A stretch of DNA of 64,000 nucleotides, from positions 1-64,000 of the forward strand of contig JASCIV010000020.1 in the NCBI GenBank assembly GCA_030374735.1. The letters run 5' to 3'. The position numbers and the translations under genes were made by a program. This document shows positions 51,379 through 61,737 of this stretch, in pieces. The notes beneath the pieces are model-generated. The model searched no databases and was not told the origin of the DNA. It saw nothing but the letters and a program-made list of their open reading frames with translations. Each line of letters begins with the position of its first letter. The stretch's first letter is position 1. The DNA comes from Gracilaria caudata (taxonomy: Eukaryota; Rhodophyta; Florideophyceae; Gracilariales; Gracilariaceae).

Positions 51379-53781
51379 CTAGTTCTTGTTGAAGGACTTG
51401 GATCTCTGTGAACGTTGCCTACGTTTTCTTATAGACTCTCTAGCCATGTTGAGCGATGATGCAGCCATGTTCTTAACTTCGAAACGCTTCGGACTTTCAA
51501 ACGACTGGTCTTTGTTGCTAATATTGACAGACCCTGATTGCGCTACATCCTTTAGATTTCCTGGTTGTTCGTCCTTTTTTCTTCGCATGTTAGGACTCTT
51601 CGTGAGGGCAACAGTTTCCATGTGTACGCCCATCCAGGTCTGGTTTTTACTAGATGCGTTTTGTCGAGCTCTCAACCTCTTCCTACGCAATTTTTGGCGT
51701 GATTCGGAAGCATCTCCATTTCCCTTGATCTCAGATGATGGAACGGGTTCGCATTGAATGTCTCTAGAGTTCATAGCAGCTATCGACTTCTTCTTTCCAT
51801 TTCGAGGTTCCTTGGTTGCACTCTTCTGTGTCGTAGTGCTCTTCTTTGCCTTATCCTTTTTCACTGGTTCTACGGCGTTGTCCTCTCCGGATTCATCACT
51901 CTGGGTGCTTGGGAGCCCCTTTCGATCTGATATTTTTTTCAACTTGCAAACAAAGAAGCCGTCCAGATTGTGAATGTGTGGATGTATTCGCTTCGCCAAT
52001 TTGAGATCAGGATGAAACCTATGTTGGCGCATGCGTGTGAAACCAGGAATTCCTACGGATAAACCCGACTCAACGACTTTAATATCCCGATTCCGTAAAG
52101 CATAGTCTATAACCGCCTCATTCTCTTCGACAAGAACCGAGCATGTGGAATAGACGATATAGCCTCCAGTTGGAGAGTCTGAATTCACTGAGTCAATCGC
52201 AGCAAGGATTAGTTCTTTCTGCATCCTAGTTGTATTCTCAAGATCCTTTCGTCGCCGATTCATTTTCACAGCAGGATCATGACTAATGATACCAGTTCCA
52301 GAGCATGGGGCATCTAAAAGTGCACGGTCGAAGCAGGACCCGAACACAGAAGGAATTTTCAAGCCATCATAATTACATACAAGTGTGTTTCGAAGGCCGA
52401 GACGATGTATATTTGACACCAACGCTTTGATCCGGTCTTTTCTTAGGTCATTCGCAACAAGGACGCCTGTATTGTTCATAAGAGCTCCTATGTACGTCGT
52501 CTTCCCGCCAGGCGCCGCTGCTAAATCGACGATTTTCTCATTCTCCTTCGGGGCTAGTGCTACAACTGGCAGAAAACTCGATGCAGACTGGATCATATAA
52601 AAACCTGCCAGATATTCAGGCGTGGCGCCCACAGGGACCTGAGACTCGTAAACAACTAGGCCAACCTTGGACCATTTGTCGATGGGATCTACATTCATCC
52701 CGCGAGATATAAGAGCCTGTGCGAGTTCTCTCCTTCTCACCCTTAGCGTGTTAGTTCGGATAGTCAGTGGTCGAGGTGCTTCGGAGGCTTCCATAAAGTC
52801 CACAATCTCAGCATTTGGGAAAACATCCATGAGAATTTCAGCAAGCTCCTCATTGTATCCAAAGCATTTACAAACAGAAGCCCGGAGAGCATCGATGTAT
52901 TCATGTCTTGCCCTGCCCTGTTCTGCCCGAGTTTTGAAATCCGCAAGAATATGAAGTATACCTCGAATTCTGAGAAGCATGTCTTCACGAGTTTCAGTTG
53001 CATGCTCGGTTTCGTCCTCTTTAGTACCACCTCTCCCAAGCGGGCCCGTTTCAAGCTTGAAAGGTTGAAGTCCGTCACCTGCTCTCTTTCTTTCGTCTGC
53101 AAGTTCCGCCTCTGCCTCCGCAGCTTCCTGTTCCCTCTCTTGAAGGATTCTCGCTGATGCCAGCTCTAGCTTATCAGGCGGTAGGTCGTCGCTATCAGAA
53201 CTTTGATCGGCATCAGTCGATTGGTCATCGTTTTCGCTTCCCGAAAATGTGCCGGCGTTCGTATTGGCCGCGAGGTCACCTTGGCCCTGCTCCTCGTTGT
53301 CCTCATTTGATGTTGAATCAAGATGGACAGCCTCTACTCCTTCAGTTCTTTCAATGGGTTCATCACCAATATGGTCGGCGCTAACATCAGATCCGGAACC
53401 ATCCTCTCCGTCACTTGAGATTAAATCCGTTGTCGTTGGGGCAGAAGTGGACTTTGTCTTCGGTTTGAGCCACTTCGCATTTTCGTCTGAGAAACTGGGA
53501 GCAGCTCCTTCCTTTTCCTCGGAAGCCTGCTCTCTAGAATGAGGCTTTCTTTGAGTATCCTGTCGCTTCCTCTTACGGCTAACCAGAGCGGAAAGCTGTG
53601 GGTCCTGCTGCTGCTCCTTTCCAGCCTTCTCCAGTTGGTAGGCAAGACGCCTGCGGCGTACCCTATCTCGCTGACCAGCGCCTGTATCAAACTGGTTGAG
53701 CTGCTTTGCCTCCGTATGTTCCAGCCCGGTGCCGTGCTCCAGCTGGCGCTTGCGACGACGAGCCCTACCCGTGCCTCCCAT
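51379..53781 (-). CDS. NOP2: 25S rRNA cytosine-C5 methyltransferase NOP2/NSUN1
   Basis: NOP2 methylates a conserved cytosine of large-subunit rRNA and is needed for 60S assembly in the nucleolus. The single-exon protein has 800 residues. The N-terminal about 260 residues are basic then acidic and disordered. The NOP2 N1R domain and the SAM-dependent core follow at about 345-640. Motifs include RTNTLRVRRREL, the SAM loop VDLAAAPGGKTTYI, motif IV LDAPCSGTGI with the conserved PC cysteine, and motif VI YSTCSV with the catalytic TC cysteine. The end of the core reads FFVCKLKK. The basic tail suits nucleolar retention. Divergent from the MTRR-like gene. Confidence 0.95.
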   Translation of the reverse strand: MGGTGRARRRKRQLEHGTGLEHTEAKQLNQFDTGAGQRDRVRRRRLAYQLEKAGKEQQQDPQLSALVSRKRKRQDTQRKPHSREQASEEKEGAAPSFSDENAKWLKPKTKSTSAPTTTDLISSDGEDGSGSDVSADHIGDEPIERTEGVEAVHLDSTSNEDNEEQGQGDLAANTNAGTFSGSENDDQSTDADQSSDSDDLPPDKLELASARILQEREQEAAEAEAELADERKRAGDGLQPFKLETGPLGRGGTKEDETEHATETREDMLLRIRGILHILADFKTRAEQGRARHEYIDALRASVCKCFGYNEELAEILMDVFPNAEIVDFMEASEAPRPLTIRTNTLRVRRRELAQALISRGMNVDPIDKWSKVGLVVYESQVPVGATPEYLAGFYMIQSASSFLPVVALAPKENEKIVDLAAAPGGKTTYIGALMNNTGVLVANDLRKDRIKALVSNIHRLGLRNTLVCNYDGLKIPSVFGSCFDRALLDAPCSGTGIISHDPAVKMNRRRKDLENTTRMQKELILAAIDSVNSDSPTGGYIVYSTCSVLVEENEAVIDYALRNRDIKVVESGLSVGIPGFTRMRQHRFHPDLKLAKRIHPHIHNLDGFFVCKLKKISDRKGLPSTQSDESGEDNAVEPVKKDKAKKSTTTQKSATKEPRNGKKKSIAAMNSRDIQCEPVPSSEIKGNGDASESRQKLRRKRLRARQNASSKNQTWMGVHMETVALTKSPNMRRKKDEQPGNLKDVAQSGSVNISNKDQSFESPKRFEVKNMAASSLNMARESIRKRRQRSQRSKSFNKN

Positions 53782-54135
53782 AGCGACAACACTAGTGGAC
53801 CTCTGTTCACAAGCACGAGCAATAAGTCGGGGACTTTGTAAGGCGGCAAGGAAATCGATGCTGGGTAATATAGAGATAAAGACCGTAGAGAAGGGTCAAG
53901 AACAATGCAATGGTGCTGCAATGTACCGCACGCTCGCACTGCCGAGGATGGAAAACAGCTCCTTGGGATCACAGCCACCGCCGTCGTCGTGAACAGTGTA
54001 CACGTACATGGGTTGGCATGGTGGCACGTGGCAGGTTTTGTCCAAGCAAATATGATTGGATGGTGCGTTTTAGTCACACGTGACGAAGGTGCGCTGTGCA
54101 TGGCCTGAAATCACCCGTCTGACACAAGCTCAGCG
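53782..54135. promoter_or_regulatory. divergent intergenic, NOP2 and MTRR-like
   Basis: About 350 bp that must hold both promoters. CACGTG-like cores occur near 54024-54030 and 54075-54081, but no element can be assigned. Confidence 0.35.
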
Positions 54136-56304
54136 ATGATTGCTTCTCCCAGTACGACTGGCGTGCAACGGAAACGGCGGTCCCACTCACAGCCACCCAC
54201 CGCCGCCGTGCCTTTCCTGACATATCTGGTAGAAGCTACGCCGCTACACCGTTGCGTTTGGCTGCAATTTTATCTGCGAACAAGACAAGTTCCATTCCGC
54301 CTTGAAGCGTACCAAAGCTACAAAACAGATTGTCCGCTTCGCTCCTGGCGCTTTACTTCACAAGGTGACATGACGGCAAATGCCCCGCTGGTCAATGTAC
54401 TATACGGAACTGTGACCGGAAATGCCGAAGAAATCGCACGTCAAATCCACACTCAGTTACCTTCTACAGGTCTGCAACAAGGCCTACTGAGGTGTCTCGC
54501 TGATTATGCAGACGTACCTGCTTTCACGAAGCCAAGCGCCCGCCCCAATACTTACAACATCATTGTCGTCTCCACAACTGGAGATGGAGATCCCCCCGAG
54601 ACCATTCGCCCGTTCATGCGTCTTCTCCGGAAGAAGGATCCAAACAAGCTTGAAGGCCTTCGTTACGGTGTTCTTGCGCTAGGGGACACCAACTACGAGA
54701 ATTTCTGCAACACTGGAAAGCGCATTGACAATGCTCTGCCCAAACTCGGCGCGGAACGTTTTCTGAAACGCGGGGAGGCTGATGATGGTGTTGGATTAGA
54801 AATCGTTGTCGAACCGTGGGTCAAAAATATGTGGGCTACTCTTGAAGACATTGCTGTCCAATTGCGTGTAGCCCCATCTGATATCTCTTTGGTATCTGAA
54901 GAGACAAAAAGTCTCCCTGTCAAAGAAGAGACAACTTCAGTGAAGGCAGATGAACTTGAGAGTCTCATTAGCAAGATTTCTATAGAAGAACTCGGGTTTG
55001 ACGAAAAAAAGCTGCCGAAAATGTTTCCTCCAAAAGTGAAGGTTGAAGTAGTTGAGGAAACTGCTCCGCACCAGGCTCCGCTTTCCGTCAACCCATCCTA
55101 CATCCCAGACATCGTCAGATGCGCTACCGTCACGGACGCCAAATTGCTGACCTCTCCGGACTGCGACAAAACTGTGTGGCACATGCAAGTTACCTGCCAA
55201 CCCGATAATCAAATGGAGAGGAAATATCGACCCGGTGACGCCTTTGGCGTCATTGTGGAGAATCATCCTGCCGAAGTCGAGCGCTTCATGAAAGCGCTCC
55301 GTCTTGATGGAAGTCAACTGGTTCGCCTATCAAAAGAGAATGGCGAAGTAAATGCGACGGCTACGGTGCTCCAGTTTGTGCAGCAACGAATAGATCTTCG
55401 AGCAATCCCGAAAAAGACTTTGATTCGCGCGATTTCGGATTACTGTCATGACCTTGAAGAAAGAAAAGCGCTCTTGCACTTATGCTCTCGGGATGGGCGT
55501 AGGAAGTATACGGAACAGGTGACAAAGAGTGAGTTGTCTATATTGCGACTGATAGAAGAGATGGCTACATCATGTCGGGCGCCTGTTTCCCTCTTTCTGG
55601 ATCAGCTACCATCCGTCGCACCAAGATGGTATAGTGCAACTTCCTCACCAGAACTGGACGGTGGAAACGTGTTACAGTTTGCATTTAGTGTTGTGAAGTC
55701 CGGACTTGCAACAACTACACTGTCTGGTTTTTGCGAAGCTCTTGTTGAACGGAACCACTCGGCTCAGGTCTTGCTTATCTCGCGGGAGTCAGATAGTAGA
55801 AGTCATTTCCGACCGCCTTCCTCTTTGCAGACGAGCTACATCATGATTGGGCCTGGAACAGGGGTTGCTCCTTTCAGAGGTTTCTTGAGAGAGAGGGTGC
55901 ATAAAATGAAGCAGTCCAAAGAAACCATTTTTGGAACTACGATCTTGTTTTTTGGGTGCAGACATCGTGCCCAGGACTTTCTCTACGAGGAAGATCTTCA
56001 TGATCTCAAAGAGCAAGCTGCTCTAACGAGGCTGGATGTGGCGTTTTCGAGAGATGGTTCAGAGAAAGTGTACGTTCAGGACCGTTTAAAGGCCAATGCT
56101 AAGGAGGTTGCAGAAATTATTAACAGCGGTGGTTCCATATATGTATGTGGTGACGGCGGAGGCATGGCGCAAGGAGTGCATCTTGCTCTTCGCGAGATAA
56201 TTTCTGAATTCTGTTGCGATGGTGTGGAGGAGGATGGAAGCAGTTTGCTCCGACAGCTCGCCGAAGAGTATCGCTATGTCCGCGATATCTGGTTTTACGG
56301 ATGA
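54136..56304 (+). CDS. methionine synthase reductase-like diflavin enzyme
   Basis: MTRR passes electrons from NADPH through FAD and FMN to reactivate B12-dependent methionine synthase. The protein has 722 residues in one exon. The flavodoxin domain (about 85-240) carries LYGTVTGNAEEIA, VVSTTGDGDPPE, and the MTRR-like LGDTNYENFCNTGKRID followed by ADDGVGLEIVVEPW. The FAD domain shows RWYSATSSP. The NADPH domain shows GPGTGVAPFRGF and ends RYVRDIWFYG, close to the MTRR terminus. A start at 54370 (MTANAPLVNVLYG) would remove a 78-residue, poorly typical N-terminus and may be the real one. Distinguished from P450 reductase and NDOR1 by the FCN/VGLE motifs. Confidence 0.88.
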   Translation: MIASPSTTGVQRKRRSHSQPPTAAVPFLTYLVEATPLHRCVWLQFYLRTRQVPFRLEAYQSYKTDCPLRSWRFTSQGDMTANAPLVNVLYGTVTGNAEEIARQIHTQLPSTGLQQGLLRCLADYADVPAFTKPSARPNTYNIIVVSTTGDGDPPETIRPFMRLLRKKDPNKLEGLRYGVLALGDTNYENFCNTGKRIDNALPKLGAERFLKRGEADDGVGLEIVVEPWVKNMWATLEDIAVQLRVAPSDISLVSEETKSLPVKEETTSVKADELESLISKISIEELGFDEKKLPKMFPPKVKVEVVEETAPHQAPLSVNPSYIPDIVRCATVTDAKLLTSPDCDKTVWHMQVTCQPDNQMERKYRPGDAFGVIVENHPAEVERFMKALRLDGSQLVRLSKENGEVNATATVLQFVQQRIDLRAIPKKTLIRAISDYCHDLEERKALLHLCSRDGRRKYTEQVTKSELSILRLIEEMATSCRAPVSLFLDQLPSVAPRWYSATSSPELDGGNVLQFAFSVVKSGLATTTLSGFCEALVERNHSAQVLLISRESDSRSHFRPPSSLQTSYIMIGPGTGVAPFRGFLRERVHKMKQSKETIFGTTILFFGCRHRAQDFLYEEDLHDLKEQAALTRLDVAFSRDGSEKVYVQDRLKANAKEVAEIINSGGSIYVCGDGGGMAQGVHLALREIISEFCCDGVEEDGSSLLRQLAEEYRYVRDIWFYG

Positions 56305-57273
56305 CTGCCATGCTTGTTGGAGAGAGATCTAAAGAAGTCTCAAAGAGGTAGTGAGTGAATGCTTCATCCCTCTAACCTTAGACGAATGAACGCGGCCCCT
56401 TTAGAGAGTCAGGAATAGCTGTTACGGTGAGTCAGGTAAAACATGAATGCTCTTTTGTCGTTACAGTGTGCTAAGCTAGTCAAAAAACCCCGCAGACATG
56501 AAGCCCAATCACAGGTTGGGAGAAGTATTATGTTACCGACGGTACTCGTAATACGCGTTTTTCCTATTCGTTCTCCAGAGCCGGGCCCCAGCATTCGTGG
56601 ATAACATACCCTTCGTAACTTGTGGGTATTTAATGCCCTACTTGCGATGATCAACTCGGGACTGTTCTGCGAAAGTGTTTTGGAGCTCGAATACCCAAGC
56701 TTTCGCCGACGCAATGCTTTGAAAACAGGGGCCTGTTACAACCCCTAGAAATGCTGAGAGATCTCTTGGCGAAACTCATGTACCCCGTCCGTTTTGACAA
56801 GACACCAAAGTGGATGAAACCAGAAGGTGTGACGCTGCAATCTGCGTTCCTAGTAAGAAATCAGGTGAGTAATCGGAGAACCCAGTCAAACTAAGCTGGA
56901 ATCTCGTCACAGTACGTCGTGTCTTGTGTTTGGACAGATGTGTCTTGGGTCGAAGGGCTCCATACCAGCAGTACATACTTCTCGGGGACATCTGCAATTC
57001 TTTTATGATATGTTTTATGTCTACCTGAATGACTACTAGTGTACTGATCGTCATGATCTCTGCGTACAGTTCCCATCCTCTCAAATCTGTGAAAAAATGA
57101 ACCCATGCTTTCGAGCAACCTAGCTATATCGGTAATATCTGCTTTCGAGCGACAAGTATAGGACTGTCGCAACTCCACCCAGCTGTCTGGCGTCCTTACT
57201 CTCCTCTTTGTTCCCGGGGCCATCTTGTGTCGAGAATACTTCTTATCAGCCTTCTTAACCGTTTCAGAAAGTC
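56305..57273. other. intergenic with one weak minus-strand frame
   Basis: About 970 bp. The only candidate is a 110-codon minus-strand frame from ATG 57223 (MAPGTKRRVRTPDSW). It would lie only about 50 bp from the start of the next gene and may be the first exon of an unresolved gene. Confidence 0.4.
56891..57223 (-). CDS. hypothetical protein or first exon
   Basis: The frame starts MAPGTKRRVRTPDSWVELRQ and contains a helical segment (ADITDIARLLESMGSFFHRF). A CATTCAG|GTAGAC donor-like site lies inside. The overlapping second frame is also open, so splicing could change the C-terminus. No family is recognised. Confidence 0.27.
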   Translation of the reverse strand: MAPGTKRRVRTPDSWVELRQSYTCRSKADITDIARLLESMGSFFHRFERMGTVRRDHDDQYTSSHSGRHKTYHKRIADVPEKYVLLVWSPSTQDTSVQTQDTTYCDEIPA

Positions 57274-58728
57274 ATGTTCAGCGCAAATGAAGAACACCTA
57301 TCCTTTTGCAGCAACTCAGGATTGGCCTTTATCACTCATTACGCGCAATTGCGTCATCCAATCACTTCGTTTCGGATATCGAGCTGTGCGACTTCGAGTA
57401 GATCTAAACAGAGAGAATCCAAACGCAAACCTAGAGGATATTGGAAAGATATTGGAAACATACAGAAAGAACTTTTCGAGTTCCGCTTAAAATGCGGCGA
57501 GTCTGAGCTGCATCACATGCCTAGTGCGAAACAATTGCGGAGTGGCGGGCGCAAGGACCTACACAGCGCGATTACAAACTTTGGCGGCTACCGGAAAGTA
57601 GCAAAAATTCTCGGATGGTCTCCGAATTCCAAGGGACGAATGCCTGGGTATTGGAATGACTTCTCAAACTTACGAGAAGAGCTTATGGCGTTCATTAAGA
57701 ATTCGTCTTCAGAATTAACATCAGGAACGATGCCAACCTTGAAACAACTTCGAATGTCTGGGCGTTCCGATTTGGAATCAGCTATTGCAAAGCACAACGG
57801 CGTTGCAGCTGTTGCAGAGAGATTGCAACTTCGAAGAGTGGTAACAAACAAGCCAAGGAACTATTGGAGCGATTGGAAGACGGTTGAAAAGGAACTGACG
57901 GACTTTATGGAGAAACAGTCAGAATCAAAGGTGGATCAGATCGGGAGCAGGAAGGTAAAGACGAAGCGGAACAAAATGCCTTCCTTGCAGGAACTTCGCG
58001 CTGCTGGAAAGGGGGACTTGGCAGAGGGAATCTTAAAGTATCATGGTGGCTTTCGTGCGGTTGCAGAGAAGCTTAAGCTTGTTTCGAAGAAGAGGGATTT
58101 CTATTATAAAGATTTCTACAATTTGGCAAGGGAGGTGTATCGTTTTTGCAAAGAAATTGGTATTGATGGCGCTATGCCGAGCTCTGCCATTCTCCAAGCG
58201 GAAGAAAGGGCAGACCTAGCGTCTGCTATCGTGAAGTGTGGGGGAATGTCCAAGGTGTCTCGACGATTGGGCTTGCCGTATCAAATTCGAACGAAAGATA
58301 CTCTGAAAGACTGGGTTCTGTTTCGAAGAAGTCTTCTAGGGTTCATGAGAATACATGGGGAATCTGATGATATTCCGTCCTCCAGTATGCTAGAGCAGTT
58401 TGGACGCGCGGATCTTTACCAGGCAATCCTTCACCACGGAGGCCCAAAGGTAGTTGCAGATAGAATGGCAGTGAAGAGGAATTACTGGCAAGACTTCTTT
58501 TTCGTCGGATACGAATTACTGAACTTCATAGAGATGCACGGAACAGAAGGCGTTATGCCAACCGAAGCAGATTTTTTACAAGTTGGTCGTAATTCTTTGA
58601 ATGTCGCAGTTAATAAGTTTGGCCGTTCTCACGTAGCCAGTCGACTGGGGCTTAATGAGCAATCGAAAGGAACCAATCTCATACTTGACGATATTGAAGT
58701 TACTGAAGGTGACACGGGCGTCAATTAG
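57274..58728 (+). CDS. six-repeat protein of unknown class
   Basis: The 484-residue protein contains six tandem units of about 60-80 residues, from about residue 54 to 470. Each unit starts with an aromatic-Asp motif (GYWKDIGN, GYWNDFSN, NYWSDWKT, FYYKDFYN, TLKDWVLF, NYWQDFFF). A helix (xELxxF) follows, then MPS or IPS with LRxxGRxDLxxAI, then GGxxxVAxxLGL. Charged linkers separate them. The helix-turn pattern looks like a modular nucleic-acid-binding solenoid. Similar MPxxxxLxxxGRxDLxxAI motifs occur, as I recall, in organellar proteins of algae, but I cannot name the family. The N-terminus is Ser-rich and possibly targeting. Confidence 0.72.
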   Translation: MFSANEEHLSFCSNSGLAFITHYAQLRHPITSFRISSCATSSRSKQRESKRKPRGYWKDIGNIQKELFEFRLKCGESELHHMPSAKQLRSGGRKDLHSAITNFGGYRKVAKILGWSPNSKGRMPGYWNDFSNLREELMAFIKNSSSELTSGTMPTLKQLRMSGRSDLESAIAKHNGVAAVAERLQLRRVVTNKPRNYWSDWKTVEKELTDFMEKQSESKVDQIGSRKVKTKRNKMPSLQELRAAGKGDLAEGILKYHGGFRAVAEKLKLVSKKRDFYYKDFYNLAREVYRFCKEIGIDGAMPSSAILQAEERADLASAIVKCGGMSKVSRRLGLPYQIRTKDTLKDWVLFRRSLLGFMRIHGESDDIPSSSMLEQFGRADLYQAILHHGGPKVVADRMAVKRNYWQDFFFVGYELLNFIEMHGTEGVMPTEADFLQVGRNSLNVAVNKFGRSHVASRLGLNEQSKGTNLILDDIEVTEGDTGVN

Positions 58729-59159
58729 GCTCTCGGAGATTGGGATTTGATCAACTGTATGAAAATCTCTGTAGCTCACACTGGGAGTGATTTGCCGCTC
58801 TTTTCGTCGGCGTGTGTCCTTGATCTGAGTAATTCCTATAGGAAAGGTTCCTTTAGAACACATAACCTATATTACAGAGTTGATTTCTGAGCATTGTGAA
58901 GATGTTGGCGTTCGTGCTATCCCCTGCCGTAGTGCCTTTTCATGGAAAACCATGGTTCAAATGGCTCTCGATGAGACAAAGCAGCATCTGTAGTACGGGC
59001 AGACGGACACAAAATCCAATCACTCTTCACAGAAGCTCTTGCCAAAGCAGCTTTCTGCGCCTGATAAGAAAGACTCTTGCTGCTTCTCATCCTGATGAAA
59101 GAGAGTTTGGTTTCGAGTTCGTTGTAAACGAGACGGTCTTTGGTCACTATCGATTTCGC
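58729..59159. other. intergenic, convergent
   Basis: About 430 bp between the repeat-protein gene and BUD13, which converge. Two overlapping short plus-strand frames (near 58758-58890 and 58844-58975) look somewhat protein-like but do not assemble into a gene model. Confidence 0.35.
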
Positions 59160-59843
59160 CTAAAGATCAGCAACTGACGCTCTGTAAGCTTGATAATCGG
59201 CGCTTCTTTTTTCAGCTCTCATGTTCTCAAGACGAACTTCGAACCCGTTGGATCGATCAATTCCGTCCCACCGCGGTCCAGGTACAATCCCATATCGGTT
59301 CGGGGGAGCTCTTTGCGCAAAAGGGCTTCGAAATTGTGAGAACCGTGTAGCAGTGTGACGATGCCCCACTAGTCTTTCACGAGGCGAACTTGATGCGACT
59401 GGATTCGCACCTGAGCGCACCGATATCAAGTCGTCATCAGTGGCAGAGCTATGAGATGTACGTCTGGTCGTCTTATCCGTCGAAAACATTCTCCCTTCGA
59501 TTGACCTCGATCGCTTACGAGGTCGGGCTTCGGCAGCGCTGGGGTATATACCAGGGTCTCGACCTCGAACGCGGCGACGTGGAGGAGACGCATCACTTAT
59601 TTCTTTTTCGTCTTGTTCTCGTGTAGAAGGTATAGCTCTCGCCTGACGGGAGGCAGAAGCAGGTTGTGGACGAGGGCGACGAGGAGGAGATGCGTCACTT
59701 ACATTACCCGTCTCAAGTGGGATCTCATGTTTTCGAGATGTTTGATTCACTTTTCCGTCGTCAACCTTGATGTTACTGTCGCCCTCAATATGTGTGGAAG
59801 AACAACCTCTTAGATTCTTTTCGTCGTCTGATGAAGGATACAT
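59160..59843 (-). CDS. BUD13: BUD13 homolog (RES complex, pre-mRNA splicing)
   Basis: BUD13, with SNU17 and PML1, forms the RES complex of the activated spliceosome. This short protein (227 residues, close to yeast's 266) has two copies of SDASPPR in the disordered N-terminal half, like the DxSPPR repeats of animal and plant BUD13. The conserved C-terminal block reads PPNRYGIVPGPRWDGIDRSNGFE, then a helix with the final ADYQAYRASVADL. This block is diagnostic. Single exon. Splicing factors are expected because several genes in the window have introns. Confidence 0.93.
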   Translation of the reverse strand: MYPSSDDEKNLRGCSSTHIEGDSNIKVDDGKVNQTSRKHEIPLETGNVSDASPPRRPRPQPASASRQARAIPSTREQDEKEISDASPPRRRVRGRDPGIYPSAAEARPRKRSRSIEGRMFSTDKTTRRTSHSSATDDDLISVRSGANPVASSSPRERLVGHRHTATRFSQFRSPFAQRAPPNRYGIVPGPRWDGIDRSNGFEVRLENMRAEKRSADYQAYRASVADL

Positions 59844-59861
59844 GCAAGCGATGGGGAAGCG

Positions 59862-60760
59862 CTAGACGCTACAAAGCCGTCTGTGCCTCTCAGCTTTTGG
59901 TTCTAAAGTAATTGAAAAGACTTTGTTCTGTATGGAAAGCCAGCCATCGGCTGTACTCTCCAACGAAAGAGAAAATCGAAGTCTTGTGGTATACGTAGGT
60001 TGTGGAGCCTCTGTTTCTGGAGGCTGGAGCTGACTGCTGATGTTATGACCTGAATAATAGCTGCCACTTCTGAACCCCTGCGATTCGCCTACGGAAGCTT
60101 TTGCAGATAGCTTAATGAAAGAAGTTCCTGTCTGGTTGTACTGGCTATGCTTCGTTAATGCAGTAGCAGCAGCAACAGCTTGTGAGTCTTCATGAGTCCC
60201 ATAAACAAACTGTTGGAGAAACCTGTTGGAGGTGAAAGATGGTTAGAATACGAAGTGCTCAGGCTGTGGAGACCTACAGTACATGCCTCAATTCCTCTGT
60301 TTCGACTTTTGGCTTTTTTTTGTGTGCCAAACCAGTGAATTAGAACACTTCTGTGCTCCCCATCTACCCCCCCATGATCACTGAGCTTACCTGTTCCATC
60401 AGTCTTCGTATGTGAAGCATGCTGTAACTGACCCATCAGCGTACCAACTGATCTCCGAAGTGCCCCACTCAACGAACGTAATGAAATGATCCACATATAA
60501 TGGTTTGGAGTGCTCGTAAAAGCTTCATAAGTCCATTCAGTGAATTGGTTTTTGCAGAGCCGATCATCAACGAGGCCTCGGCAGACTTGGACCACGCCTC
60601 AAACAAGTATGACCCGAAACTTAGCTTCTTTGCTGCTTGAAAACAGGTCCACAAGAACGGAATCTTTTCTGCGAAGTCTCTGTGCTGTAGCTCAGGCCGT
60701 TTTCGGTTCATACAAGAAAAATCAAGATGTTCTTCTGCAACTGCTTCTTCTTCTTCTGAA
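59862..60760 (-). CDS. unidentified spliced gene, model unresolved
   Basis: The last exon (60222 down to the TAG at 59862-59864) has about 120 open codons with no ATG, which is unlikely by chance. It reads FLQQFVYGTHEDSQAVAAA, later FIKLSAKASV and LRFSLSLESTADGWLS. It is preceded by a convincing intron (donor CAG|GTAAGC near 60391, branch TTCTAAC, acceptor CCAACAG). Upstream, a frame at 60469-60760 contains LQHRDFAEKIPFLWTCFQAAKK and looks coding. The phases do not join through the obvious donor, so another splice site or a sequence error is involved. No family is recognised. Confidence 0.4.
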
Positions 60761-61737
60761 TGTTGATCTTTCGCTCGGATTTACGTCGAAATCTCCTCAT
60801 CAACGCCACAAATCCTCACAACAAAAAAGGTGGAAGTGCCACATTAGAGGCGCCTGGTAAGCTGCGACTTGGCAAAGAGACGCACGACCGGAAAAACGAC
60901 GCTTCATTTTATTCCTACTTTCATACGACATCAATTCCCGGTCACCGAGAATTTTGTGCTTTAACATCAAATCTTATTCATTCATTCAGTGAAAGGCGTA
61001 CAAAATACTTTGTACGTGTTTAGATATGCTGCAGACAATGATTGTGTACTACTATGTACACGTTACTTTTCGCAAGGTATGAGCCAAGTTGGCCATATTA
61101 ACTAACCTTCAGGAAAGCATGTTCAATCCCTTCGACGAATGCAGTTTTCCTGAATTATACTTTGTCGTCGATTTGACCGATGGCCCCGTTTTGGAATCGT
61201 CATTTGAATCGTCATGTCAACCACGGGGTTCTCTTTGTTCGTGTTTATCTGCTGCCATAGAGACTGCTGCAAATCATAAGTCTATATGTAATGCTTGCGA
61301 TTTCGTCCTGCTTTCAAAACTGTCTAATCTGAGGGAAATAAGTTGCATCTGTGAATTGTTGCTTCATTAGCTTCTGTACCTCAAGGATGAAAGATGAATA
61401 CAACTCATACGTTTCATTGGCCAATTTGTATGGCATTCAAAGCGTTTTGGTTATTGTTTGAATACGAACAGCTTGTTCTCTCTCCCTCTCAATTCACTCA
61501 ACGAGTATTATCAAAGCCTATATCTCACCCAAAGCTCTGTACTGCTTTGAGAAAGTGTGCGGATCCTGCTACTATCATTGCCGTTAAAGACTCAATTTTC
61601 CCCGAGGTTCCTTGCGAACGTATTCATCTCAAAGCAGTGGGAGTTCCTGAACTGGGACAATCAAACCTCGAAAGATCTCAGACACCTATATCCCCTTTCA
61701 TTCCCAGCATCAAATCCACGACCTGGCATTCGTTAGT
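60761..61737. other. region with weak frames
   Basis: Plus-strand frames at 61119-61370 (MFNPFDECSFPELYFVVDL) and 61394-61789 overlap or precede the zinc-finger gene. Neither has recognisable features or clear splice sites. The stretch may hold upstream exons or the promoter of that gene. Confidence 0.35.

Noticed and set aside
58844..58977. Plus-strand frame with protein-like sequence between the repeat gene and BUD13
   Set aside because: About 54 codons can be open by chance, and no start codon or splice partner joins it to an upstream frame.
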